From: Prevotella sp.
GTDB taxonomy: Bacteria; Bacteroidota; Bacteroidia; Bacteroidales; Bacteroidaceae
NCBI GenBank assembly: GCA_021636625.1
Contig: JAJWLX010000029.1
Coordinates: 1-39,416, forward strand
Reading direction: 5' to 3'
Length of the DNA: 39,416 nt
Shown: piece by piece, positions 14,026-21,781 of the stretch
Numbering within the stretch: position 1 is the first letter of the stretch
Layout: every line of letters begins with the position of its first letter
The notes under the pieces: model-generated
Told to the model about the DNA's origin: nothing
The model's database searches: none
What the model saw: only the letters and a program-made list of their open reading frames with translations
Made by a program: the position numbers and the translations under genes

Positions 14026-14088
14026 GGCTATTTTTCTCATGGAGATTTTAACATAAAGGAATAAAATGCAAGTTTTACCTTTCAGGGC

Positions 14089-14130
14089 GGGCTGCTTATA
14101 AAGCTTTCAGCCCTGTCGTGAACCACAAGC
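14089..14130. repeat. Intergenic palindromic repeat relative
   Basis: Contains CAGGGC and GCCCTG arms around a short loop and a tail (CGTGAACCACAAGC) similar to 17529-17554. Looks like a decayed member of the intergenic element family also seen at 17350-17560 and 39200-39390. The 13955-14245 gap holds otherwise only the two promoters. Confidence 0.45.
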
Positions 14131-14185
14131 TATAATCTATGAATTTAAAACATTTCTTTTCTTTTGTATCTTTTTCAAGAAAATA

Positions 14186-14217
14186 TTTGGTAGTTACATA
14201 ATTTTATTGTAGATTTG
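14186..14217 (+). promoter_or_regulatory. cyd operon promoter (TTTG-N20-TAGATTTG)
   Basis: TTTG at 14186-14189 and TAGATTTG at 14210-14217. Transcription would start near 14224, about 20 bases before the first ATG. Confidence 0.7.
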
Positions 14218-14245
14218 CAGCAGATTTTTAAAAGAAGGAGTGACT

Positions 14246-14506
14246 ATGCAGAAGAAAAAAGATAAAAACCTGATGAAAACGGATGTGAAGCCGATGAAAC
14301 AAGGACTGCTATTCCAAATATTCCATCTCTATTATGATGGCTTCAGGACGATGACCCTGGGCAAGACGCTCTGGACCATCATCCTCATCAAGCTTGCCAT
14401 CATCTTCCTGGTGCTCAAGCTCTTCTTCTTTCCTGATTTTATCAATACGAATGCAAAGAACGGAGACAAGGCTGGCTTCGTATCCAAGGAAATTCTCAGC
14501 AGATAA
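14246..14506 (+). CDS. DUF4492 protein preceding cydAB
   Basis: 86 aa from ATG 14246. The GTG at 14240 is part of an unusually good Shine-Dalgarno sequence (AGAAGGAG, 14233-14240), which decides the start. Basic N-terminus, then LYYDGFRTMTLGKTLWTIIL and one TM helix (about 43-62, ending LKLFFFPDF). DUF4492 proteins are a constant partner upstream of cydA in Bacteroidota and Campylobacterota, probably an accessory subunit or assembly aid for cytochrome bd, though the role is not settled. Confidence 0.82.
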   Translation: MQKKKDKNLMKTDVKPMKQGLLFQIFHLYYDGFRTMTLGKTLWTIILIKLAIIFLVLKLFFFPDFINTNAKNGDKAGFVSKEILSR

Positions 14507-14583
14507 GACTCTGAATTTCAATCCTATATTATCAGAAGAAATACAAAAACATTATATAATAACAATTCTAAAACCATTCAACT

Positions 14584-16122
14584 ATGATGACAAATCTATT
14601 GTTAGACATTACATCAGCCACCATCGACTGGTCGAGGGCGCAATTCGCACTCACGGCCATCTACCATTGGCTGTTCGTGCCGCTCACCCTGGGACTGGCA
14701 GTAATCATGGGCATCGCCGAAACATGCTACTACCGCACCAACAAGCCGTTCTGGAAGCACGTAACCCGTTTCTGGCAAAAACTCTTTGGCGTGAACTTCG
14801 CCATGGGTGTTGCCACAGGCATCATCCTGGAATTTGAATTCGGCACCAACTGGAGCAACTACTCCTGGTTCGTGGGCGACGTATTCGGCGCTCCCCTAGC
14901 CATCGAAGGCATCCTGGCATTCTTCATGGAGAGCACCTTCGTAGCCGTAATGTTCTTCGGCTGGGATAAGGTGAGCCGGGGCTTCCACCTTGCCTCCACC
15001 TGGCTCACGGGACTTGGAGCCACCATTTCTGCCTGGTGGATTCTCGTAGCCAACGCCTGGATGCAATATCCTGTAGGTCAAGAATTTAATCCCGACACCA
15101 TGCGCTTCGAGATGACTTCGTTTATGGATGTGGCACTCTCGCCATTCGCCATCAACAAGTTCACCCATACCGTTACTTCCTCCTGGATCATCGGCGCCAC
15201 CTTCGTAGTAGCCGTAAGCTGCTGGTATCTCCTGAAAAAGAGAGAAACCCAGCTGGCGAAGGCGAGCATCAAGATGGGTGCCGGAGTAGGACTCATCGCC
15301 ACCCTGCTGGCTGCGATGACCGGCGACAGCTCTGCCTACCAGGTGGCACAGGTGCAGCCGATGAAACTGGCTGCGATGGAAGCATTATATAATGGTGGAA
15401 ACGGCGAGAGCCTTACGGCGATAGCAGCCGTTCACCCCTTCCAGCAGCCCGATTACGAAAACGAGCAGGAGCCAGCCATGCGCATCGCCATCCCTAACAT
15501 ACTCTCGTTCTTAGCCACCCGCACAGCCGATGGCTACGTGCCAGGCATGAACGATATTATCAAAGGTTACACTAAAGAGGATGGCACCCGGGAACCATCC
15601 GTGCAGGAAAAGATTGCCCGGGGCAAGAAGGCGATTGTTGCCCTGAAAACCTATCGCGAAACCAAGGCGCAAGACCAGCTTCCTATCCTCAGGGAGAACA
15701 TGAAATACTTCGGATATGGTTACATCAAGGACGCTAAGGAACTGGTACCGAGCATCCCGATCTGCTTCTACGCCTTCCGCCTGATGGTGGGAGTAGGCTG
15801 CCTGCTCATCCTCTTCTTCGCCCTCAGCCTATTCTTGGTCTATAAGAAGGAAATCGCCCAATACCGATGGTTCCTCATTTCCGCCATCATCATGATTCCG
15901 CTGGCTTACATCGCCTCAGAATCGGGCTGGATAGTAGCAGAAATCGGTCGCCAGCCTTGGACCATCCAAGACCTGCTGCCAGTAAGTGCCGCCATCTCTG
16001 ACATCGAGGCAGGCAGCGTGGCCACCACCTTCTTCATCTTCCTGGCACTCTTCACCACCATGCTTGCCGTGGAAATCAGCATCCTGGTGAAGCAGATCAA
16101 GAAAGGACCGGAATATGAATAA
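14584..16122 (+). CDS. cydA: Cytochrome bd ubiquinol oxidase subunit I
   Basis: 512 aa. CydA carries the three haems of the quinol:O2 oxidoreductase in the inner membrane. Residues seen: His28 in AIYHWLF (haem b595 side ligand), His195 in KFTHTVTSSW (b558 ligand), the proton-path IEGILAFFMEST segment (Glu109, Glu116), the quinol-site QPMKLAAMEA (Lys and Glu conserved) and FRLMVGVG holding the Met ligand. Length is close to the E. coli protein (522 aa), with a short Q-loop of the Bacteroidota type. This supports nanaerobic respiration with high oxygen affinity. Follows DUF4492 by 77 bases. Confidence 0.97.
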   Translation: MMTNLLLDITSATIDWSRAQFALTAIYHWLFVPLTLGLAVIMGIAETCYYRTNKPFWKHVTRFWQKLFGVNFAMGVATGIILEFEFGTNWSNYSWFVGDVFGAPLAIEGILAFFMESTFVAVMFFGWDKVSRGFHLASTWLTGLGATISAWWILVANAWMQYPVGQEFNPDTMRFEMTSFMDVALSPFAINKFTHTVTSSWIIGATFVVAVSCWYLLKKRETQLAKASIKMGAGVGLIATLLAAMTGDSSAYQVAQVQPMKLAAMEALYNGGNGESLTAIAAVHPFQQPDYENEQEPAMRIAIPNILSFLATRTADGYVPGMNDIIKGYTKEDGTREPSVQEKIARGKKAIVALKTYRETKAQDQLPILRENMKYFGYGYIKDAKELVPSIPICFYAFRLMVGVGCLLILFFALSLFLVYKKEIAQYRWFLISAIIMIPLAYIASESGWIVAEIGRQPWTIQDLLPVSAAISDIEAGSVATTFFIFLALFTTMLAVEISILVKQIKKGPEYE

Positions 16123-16207
16123 TCTCTCTGATAATCAATGTTTTCAGAAAGATTTCGAAAAAAATCATAGGATAGTTTTTCAGTAAACAACAAAACCCGA
16201 AAGTATT

Positions 16208-17344
16208 ATGACATACGAATTTTTGCAATCATACTGGTGGTTCCTCGTATCATTATTAGGAGCCCTGCTGGTGTTTCTCATGTTTGTACAGGGAGCCAAC
16301 ACCTTGATTTTCTGTTTGGGAAAAACAGAAGAAGAGCGTCGCCTCATCATCAACTCTACGGGGCGAAAGTGGGAGTTCACCTTCACCACGCTCGTCACCT
16401 TCGGTGGAGCCTTCTTCGCCTCGTTCCCATTGTTCTACAGCACCAGTTTCGGCGGAGCCTACTGGCTGTGGATGATCATCCTGTTCTCGTTTGTGATTCA
16501 AGCCGTGAGCTATGAATTCCAGAACAAGATAGGTAATTTTCTTGGACCAAAGACCTTTCAGATTTGTCTTATCATCAACGGCATCGTAGGTCCGCTGCTT
16601 CTTGGCGGAGCCATAGCTACCTTCTTCAACGGCAGCAATTTCCTGATAGACAAGGGCAATATTACCAACAGTCTGCAACCCGTTATCAGCCGATGGGCAA
16701 ACGCCAGTCATGGTCTTGATGCCCTACTCGACCCATGGAACGTGGTGCTGGGACTTGCCGTACTGATGCTAGCCCGCATTCTGGGCATGCTCTACATCAA
16801 GAACAACATCGAGCACCAGCAGATTCAGGAGCGCTGCACCCGCCAGTTGCCATGGAATGCCCTGCTCTTCCTATTGTTCTTCCTGCCATTCCTCATCAGA
16901 TTGCTGGTAAAGGACGGATTCAGCACTTCTTCTTCCGGCATTACGATAGAGAGCATGAAGTATCTTCACAATCTCCTGGAGATGCCAATCTTGCTTGTAA
17001 TATTATTAATAGGAATAGTGCTCGTGCTTTTCGGAATTTTCAAGCCATCAAGAAACGTGCAGTACAGAAAGGGAATCTGGTTTACGGGCACCGGAACCGT
17101 GCTTACCGTGCTGGTTCTGCTGCTGATAGCCGGCTGGAACAATACCGCCTACTATCCGTCGAACATCGACCTTCAGAGTTCGCTCACCCTCGCCAACAGC
17201 TGTAGCAGCGAGTTCACGCTCCGCACCATGGCGATAGTTTCTCTCCTCATCCCGTTCGTGCTCGCCTACATCGTCTTCGCCTGGCGCGCCATCGACCGCA
17301 AGCGCATCACGCAGGAAGAAATAGAGCAGGGAGAAGCGTATTAA
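16208..17344 (+). CDS. cydB: Cytochrome bd ubiquinol oxidase subunit II
   Basis: 378 aa, matching the family length (379 in E. coli). Starts with YWWFLVSLLGALLVFLMFVQ and has eight or nine TM segments; the N-terminal GANTL and later GLAVLMLARILGMLY fit CydB. It heterodimerises with CydA and holds no haem itself. It lies 85 bases downstream of cydA with no terminator between, in one operon. Confidence 0.95.
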   Translation: MTYEFLQSYWWFLVSLLGALLVFLMFVQGANTLIFCLGKTEEERRLIINSTGRKWEFTFTTLVTFGGAFFASFPLFYSTSFGGAYWLWMIILFSFVIQAVSYEFQNKIGNFLGPKTFQICLIINGIVGPLLLGGAIATFFNGSNFLIDKGNITNSLQPVISRWANASHGLDALLDPWNVVLGLAVLMLARILGMLYIKNNIEHQQIQERCTRQLPWNALLFLLFFLPFLIRLLVKDGFSTSSSGITIESMKYLHNLLEMPILLVILLIGIVLVLFGIFKPSRNVQYRKGIWFTGTGTVLTVLVLLLIAGWNNTAYYPSNIDLQSSLTLANSCSSEFTLRTMAIVSLLIPFVLAYIVFAWRAIDRKRITQEEIEQGEAY

Positions 17345-17349
17345 ATATG

Positions 17350-17560
17350 CGCCACACGCCCTAACTAGGCAGAAGGTGCTGTGGTATAAGTCCGTAATAC
17401 TGGTTTGCAAGTCCGCTAGGCGTTAGGGAGATACGCCTAACGGACCCTAACGCCTAACGGACTTGCGTATCTCCCTAACGCCTAACGGACTTGCGAACTG
17501 TTGATTTATGACACACCCTCTTGTGGACCTTCAGCCCGTACTTGAACCACATGCGAAAGT
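17350..17560. repeat. Compound palindromic intergenic element after cydB
   Basis: A 30-base inverted repeat (17407-17436 with 17465-17494, one mismatch) surrounds a 28-base spacer. The 23-base unit at 17445-17467 recurs exactly at 17473-17495, a 28-bp period. The left edge (CCACACGCCCT...GGCAGAAG) resembles the start of the element at 39200, and the right edge resembles 14104-14130. The structure could end cydB transcription. No gene is seen in 17345-17627. Confidence 0.75.
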
Positions 17561-17627
17561 TCTGTATATTTATAAATACGCAAGTTGATATTTGTTCACT
17601 TGCGATACTTAAGTAAAGAAAGAAATT

Positions 17628-18440
17628 CTACAGCTCTATCACCTCCAAATCATCAGGAACGAAGATTCTACCCTTGAAGTTCTCGGCAGCTTCACGGGTA
17701 TAATTTTCTTTACGATTAGCGAGCGTTTTCTCCTCCGTATGATACAAGATAAGATTCTTCACGCCCAGTTCCTCCGCCAGTTTTCCGGCATCAAGCGCCG
17801 TGCTGTGGCATTTCTCATAAGGCTTGAACGTATCGCGGTCGGCATAGAGGCAGAATGCCTCGCACATCATCCAGTCAGTCCCCACTATGTAGCGTCGGTT
17901 CAGCTCGTTATAAGGCTCATCGCCCAGACACGCCAAGACCAAAGGCTTACCCGATTCATCAGAAGAAGGCAGCTCAGCTCGGAATCCGAATTGTTTCTCC
18001 TTAGTAGACTGAATATCAAAGCATTCCAGCTTCATATCCCCCACTTCGAAACAATCGCCATCTTCCAGCTGATGGAACACCACCCTTTCAGCCACCTTAG
18101 CCAGTTGCTTCTTGGCAAGAATCATGTCGATGATGGTCTTGATCACCTTCATCACCTTGTCGTTTCCATACACATGCAGCAATCCCTTGTAACCCTTGCA
18201 TTGTGTCACCATTCGGATTACCCAGATTACCCCCAGCACGTGGTCGGTATGCGCATGTGTAACGAAGAGGTGATGAATATCAGAAATCTGAACATTTACC
18301 TTCTTCAGCTGCGCCAGTATTCCGTTTCCTCCGCCCGCATCCACCAGCATTAGGGTGCTGGGAGTCTGGAGCACAAAACAGGTATTATAAATCTGGGAAA
18401 CCGTAGCATTTCCCGTTCCGAGCATCGTAATTTGATTCAT
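17628..18440 (-). CDS. MBL-fold metallo-hydrolase (RNase Z-like)
   Basis: 270 aa. The zinc-binding motif THAHTDH is at 61-67; further ligands come from the GTDWMMCEAF segment (Asp) and the C-terminal LILYHTEE (His). The start LGTGNATVSQIYNTCFVLQT is typical of RNase Z-like members, and the insertion resembles their exosite arm. A true tRNA 3' processing role is not shown; many such proteins act on other phosphodiesters. Monocistronic. Confidence 0.85.
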   Translation of the reverse strand: MNQITMLGTGNATVSQIYNTCFVLQTPSTLMLVDAGGGNGILAQLKKVNVQISDIHHLFVTHAHTDHVLGVIWVIRMVTQCKGYKGLLHVYGNDKVMKVIKTIIDMILAKKQLAKVAERVVFHQLEDGDCFEVGDMKLECFDIQSTKEKQFGFRAELPSSDESGKPLVLACLGDEPYNELNRRYIVGTDWMMCEAFCLYADRDTFKPYEKCHSTALDAGKLAEELGVKNLILYHTEEKTLANRKENYTREAAENFKGRIFVPDDLEVIEL

Positions 18441-18484
18441 CTTTTCGCTATTTTCGTTATAATTTATATTTTGTTTTATCTCAA

Positions 18485-18570
18485 TCTCCCTCAGCAGGAA
18501 TAGATACCCTCAGCATCAGGAATAAATCTCCTCATCATCAGGAATAGTTCTCCTCATCATCAGGAAGATT
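18485..18570. repeat. Four imperfect 20-23 bp tandem repeats
   Basis: Units built on CTCCTCATCATCAGGAATA recur four times between the MBL gene and the second AAA gene, the third and fourth almost identical. No frame crosses them on either strand that looks coding. They lie upstream of both divergent genes and could be a regulatory array or slippage product. Confidence 0.6.
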
Positions 18571-18651
18571 TGATTCACTTATTACAGAGAAGATTCACGT
18601 CCGCAAAACTACTCATTTTTTGATAAACCACCAAGAAAAAGCTCCAAAAAC

Positions 18652-18683
18652 TTTGCGTATTCCAAATAATAATCTTAACTTTG
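18652..18683 (+). promoter_or_regulatory. Promoter of the second AAA/PD-(D/E)XK gene (TTTG-N20-TAACTTTG)
   Basis: TTTG at 18652-18655 and TAACTTTG at 18676-18683, 30 bases before the ATG at 18714. The longer frame from 18681 begins inside the box and is rejected. Confidence 0.7.
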
Positions 18684-18713
18684 CGGCATAAAAACAAAAA
18701 GCAGGTTTCGATT

Positions 18714-20480
18714 ATGGCAAAAATAGAAAGACAAAAGCGAATCTATCGCAAGCGCATCCCTTACGGAATGCAGAATTTCGAGGATGTTATCAAGGAAGAT
18801 TGCTACTTTGTTGACAAGACTCCTTTCATCGAGAATATAGAAGAATCAAACAAATATTTCTTCTTCATTCGCCCTCGCCGTTTCGGCAAGAGCCTTACCC
18901 TCTCCATGCTCGAAAACTATTACGACATCAACAAGAAGGATAAGTTCGAAAGCCTCTTCGGCAAGCTCTACATCGGAGAGAATCCTACCCCTGAACGCAA
19001 CAGCTATCTCATCCTTCACCTGAATTTTGCCATGATTTCAGCAGGATTGGATAATTACAAAAAAGGACTTGACGCCCATTGCAGCAACAAGTTCAATACC
19101 TTCTGCAGCAGATACGCCCACCTTTTGCCACCGCACACAAAGGAAGAGATGAACCAAAAGGAAGATGCCGTTGCCCAATTGGGATTTCTATGCGACAAAT
19201 GTGCTGAAGCAGGCTTGAAGATTTATCTCTTCATCGACGAATACGACCATTTTACCAATCAGATTCTTGCCCACAAGGAGCATGAAACCCGATACTGCGA
19301 GCAGACTCACGGCGAGGGATATCTGCGACATTTCTTCGACACAATCAAGGGAGCCGCCGGAGATTCTTTGGGCAGAGTTTTTGTTACAGGAGTAAGTCCC
19401 GTAACCATGGATGATCTGACCAGCGGTTTCAACATCGGTACCAACTATTCCCTGTCTCCGGAGTTCAACGAGATGGTGGGATTCACCGAGGATGAAGTGC
19501 GTGAAATGCTGGCTTATTACGCCAGCGTGCTGCCATTCCGCCATAGCGTGGACGAGCTGATAGAAGTGATGAAGCCATGGTATGACAATTATTGCTTCTC
19601 AGAAGAAGAATACGGCATGACAACCATGTACAACTCCGTGATGGTGCTCTACTTTGTAGATAATTACATCCGCAACGATTATGACATTCCGAAGAAGCTG
19701 GTGGAAACCAACATCCGCATCGACTACGACAAGATACGCATGCTCATCCGCCACGACAGGGAGTTTGCCCACGATGCCAGCATCATACAGGATATCGTGA
19801 CCAAGGGATTCACCACGGGAACCCTGATGGAGAATTTCCCAGCCGAGCGCATCAACGATCCCGACAATTTCCTGAGCCTGCTCTTCTATTTCGGCATGGT
19901 AACGATAGACGGCACCTACCAGGGCAACACCCGCTTTGTGGTTCCCAACGAGGTGGTGCGCGACCAGATGTACACCTATCTGCTGGATACCTACAAGGAG
20001 AACGACCTCACCTTTGAGCAATACGACAAGACCCAGCTGGAGAGCAAGTTGGCTTACGAAGGCGCATTCAAGCCCTACTTTGCCTACATAGCCGATTGTC
20101 TGAAGCGCTTCTCCTCCCAGCGCGACAAGCAGAAGGGCGAAGCCTACGTTCATGGTTTCACTCTGGCGATGACGAGCCAATGCAAGTTCTACCGTCCTAT
20201 TTCTGAACTTGACAACGATGGCGGTTATGCCGACATCTTCCTGCTGCCCCTCTGCGACATCTATAAGGACATAGAAGATTCCTACATCGTGGAATTGAAA
20301 TATTGCAAGCCGGGCACCAGCGATGAGCAGCTGAACCATCTCTTCGAGGAAGCCTCAGCCCAGATAAGGCGCTACGCCAATAGCGACATCGTGCACAAAT
20401 CCGTGAAAACCACGAAGCTTCATCAGCTCGTTGTGATTTACCGGGGAGCAGAGATGGCGATGTGCGAGGAAGTAGAATAA
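18714..20480 (+). CDS. AAA-ATPase-like / PD-(D/E)XK nuclease-like protein
   Basis: 588 aa, same family as 3661-5457. VDKTPFIENI, the P-loop RPRRFGKS (53-60) and Walker B LFIDEYDHF (near 175) mark the ATPase part; a C-terminal PD-(D/E)XK fold has D in GGYADIF (near 505), E-L-K in IVELKYCK (near 526-528) and QIRRYA. It lacks the HTH of the other paralogue. The last 20 codons are duplicated as a relic at 21649-21753. Confidence 0.85.
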   Translation: MAKIERQKRIYRKRIPYGMQNFEDVIKEDCYFVDKTPFIENIEESNKYFFFIRPRRFGKSLTLSMLENYYDINKKDKFESLFGKLYIGENPTPERNSYLILHLNFAMISAGLDNYKKGLDAHCSNKFNTFCSRYAHLLPPHTKEEMNQKEDAVAQLGFLCDKCAEAGLKIYLFIDEYDHFTNQILAHKEHETRYCEQTHGEGYLRHFFDTIKGAAGDSLGRVFVTGVSPVTMDDLTSGFNIGTNYSLSPEFNEMVGFTEDEVREMLAYYASVLPFRHSVDELIEVMKPWYDNYCFSEEEYGMTTMYNSVMVLYFVDNYIRNDYDIPKKLVETNIRIDYDKIRMLIRHDREFAHDASIIQDIVTKGFTTGTLMENFPAERINDPDNFLSLLFYFGMVTIDGTYQGNTRFVVPNEVVRDQMYTYLLDTYKENDLTFEQYDKTQLESKLAYEGAFKPYFAYIADCLKRFSSQRDKQKGEAYVHGFTLAMTSQCKFYRPISELDNDGGYADIFLLPLCDIYKDIEDSYIVELKYCKPGTSDEQLNHLFEEASAQIRRYANSDIVHKSVKTTKLHQLVVIYRGAEMAMCEEVE

Positions 20481-20498
20481 GAAGGGAAATAACAGAGA

Positions 20499-20553
20499 AA
20501 GGACAAAAGCATCATACCATATATTGACTAGGTAATGCTTTTGCCCTTTTTCT
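20499..20553. terminator. Terminator after the second AAA gene
   Basis: CAAAAGCAT (20504-20512) pairs with ATGCTTTTG (20535-20543), extended by GG/CC with a mismatch and followed by CCTTTTTCTTT. The same hairpin, better paired, recurs at 21728-21776. Confidence 0.7.
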
Positions 20554-20559
20554 TTAGCT

Positions 20560-20615
20560 GATAATGTATTAAAAAACGCCGATGGTAGCAATCTTGGCTT
20601 CATTATCTTCTGGAA
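20560..20615 (-). repeat. Duplicated 3' end of the res gene
   Basis: 56 bases identical except for two to 21788-21843, the last codons of the type III res gene. This copy abuts the stop codon of the Rpn-type gene and is a coding relic. Confidence 0.88.
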
Positions 20616-21551
20616 CTACTCCAAAAGCTGCTTCAACTGCTCTTCATTCAATCCTGTAGCCTTCACAATCTGAGGCAAAGTCATACCCATTGCCAATAGG
20701 TTGCGGGCTATTGTCAAACTTTTAGACAGCTCACCTTCCGCACGACCTTCCACACGGCCTTCAGCTCTACCTTCAGCTCTACCTTCAGCTCTACCTTTAG
20801 CTATTCCCTTTTCCTCGCCTTCAACATAAGAGCCATAAAGACCCGAGTAGTAATCGTCAACAGCCTTAATACTCTCATCGTATTTTTCCTGCTCCTCACT
20901 ACTCAAGCAACGAACATCTGCCAATTTCGCAAGATGATCAAATATCTTCTTCTGTGCCGTAAAAGGCAATCTCTCCAATACTTCCATATATTTCAACACA
21001 TAAATCCATTTTTCAAAACCAGTCTCACATTCTTCCTCACTCTTATCAAAGAAGGGAAGAGAAAGATAGATAAAACGAAGCTTGTCAGAAAAAATAGTGT
21101 CGCTGGACTTCTCCCTCAAAGCAACGTCTGTCCTAAACTTTGTCACCTCATGCTCCCTTGGCATAAAATTCATGATGCAAACCACATAAACCGGCACAAA
21201 CTGGTATAAAACAGGAGTGCGCTCACCTGCTTCATCAAACCTCTTGCGCTGGGCGACAAAAGTCTTACTTGCATAATAGATGGAACGATTCACAAAGAAG
21301 GGTACCCATCTGTTCTGCATCTCGACGATGAAATGCTTGCCATCGTCGGTTACACAATAGATATCAAAGATGCAGCCACGGAGATCATTAGTATCTCCAA
21401 GCTGTTCCTTATCCTTGAATGTTACGTCCTTGATTTGAAACTCGCCTTCAAACAAGTCATTCAAAAAATTAATCAGCAAGTCCTTGCTGAACTCTTGACC
21501 GAAGAGACGCTTGAAGCCCCAATCGGTAAAGGGGTTGATGTATCTACCCAT
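20616..21551 (-). CDS. Rpn-family recombination-promoting nuclease / putative transposase (PD-(D/E)XK)
   Basis: 311 aa from ATG 21551 (the TTG at 21557 is an alternative). It starts INPFTDWGFKRLFG, the family signature. PD-(D/E)XK residues are D63 (CIFDIYC), E77 and Q79 (FIVEMQN), with Q replacing K as usual in this family. A low-complexity KGRAEGRAEGRAEGRVEGRA stretch comes before a C-terminal helical SLTIARNLLAMGMTLPQIVKATGL segment, also typical. Relatives promote RecA-independent recombination and have been linked to phage defence. Both sides carry duplicated host sequence. Confidence 0.88.
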   Translation of the reverse strand: MGRYINPFTDWGFKRLFGQEFSKDLLINFLNDLFEGEFQIKDVTFKDKEQLGDTNDLRGCIFDIYCVTDDGKHFIVEMQNRWVPFFVNRSIYYASKTFVAQRKRFDEAGERTPVLYQFVPVYVVCIMNFMPREHEVTKFRTDVALREKSSDTIFSDKLRFIYLSLPFFDKSEEECETGFEKWIYVLKYMEVLERLPFTAQKKIFDHLAKLADVRCLSSEEQEKYDESIKAVDDYYSGLYGSYVEGEEKGIAKGRAEGRAEGRAEGRVEGRAEGELSKSLTIARNLLAMGMTLPQIVKATGLNEEQLKQLLE

Positions 21552-21648
21552 AATCAATTATTTTAGATTCTATAAATCTGCTGCGAAGATACGCATTTTT
21601 ATTGAAACTGCCAAGAAATTATAGGATTTTCTTTCAGCCCCCGACCTT

Positions 21649-21753
21649 GACATTACCAATGAGACGGTGTGCAAATCTGTGAAGACCACAAAGCTTCATC
21701 AGCTCGTTGTGATTTACTGCGGCGCAGAAAGGGCAAAAGCATTTACCCGATAG
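21649..21753 (+). pseudogene. Relic of an AAA/PD-(D/E)XK gene C-terminus
   Basis: In frame it reads KSVKTTKLHQLVVIY, the same as the end of the gene at 18714-20480, then runs into the terminator and stops at 21751. Only about 30 codons remain. With the res-end copy at 20560 it shows that the AAA-res junction was duplicated around the Rpn gene. Confidence 0.8.
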
Positions 21754-21776
21754 ATAGGATAATGCTTTTGCCCTTT
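21728..21776. terminator. Bidirectional terminator, 16-bp perfect stem
   Basis: Arms 21728-21743 and 21761-21776 are fully complementary (AAAGGGCAAAAGCATT), with A-rich and T-rich flanks. It ends the leftward mod-res transcript. Confidence 0.82.
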
Positions 21777-21781
21777 TATCG

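Noticed and set aside
18485..18570. Short regular repeats considered as a CRISPR array
   Set aside because: Units are contiguous and imperfect with no unique spacers, and no cas genes are near.
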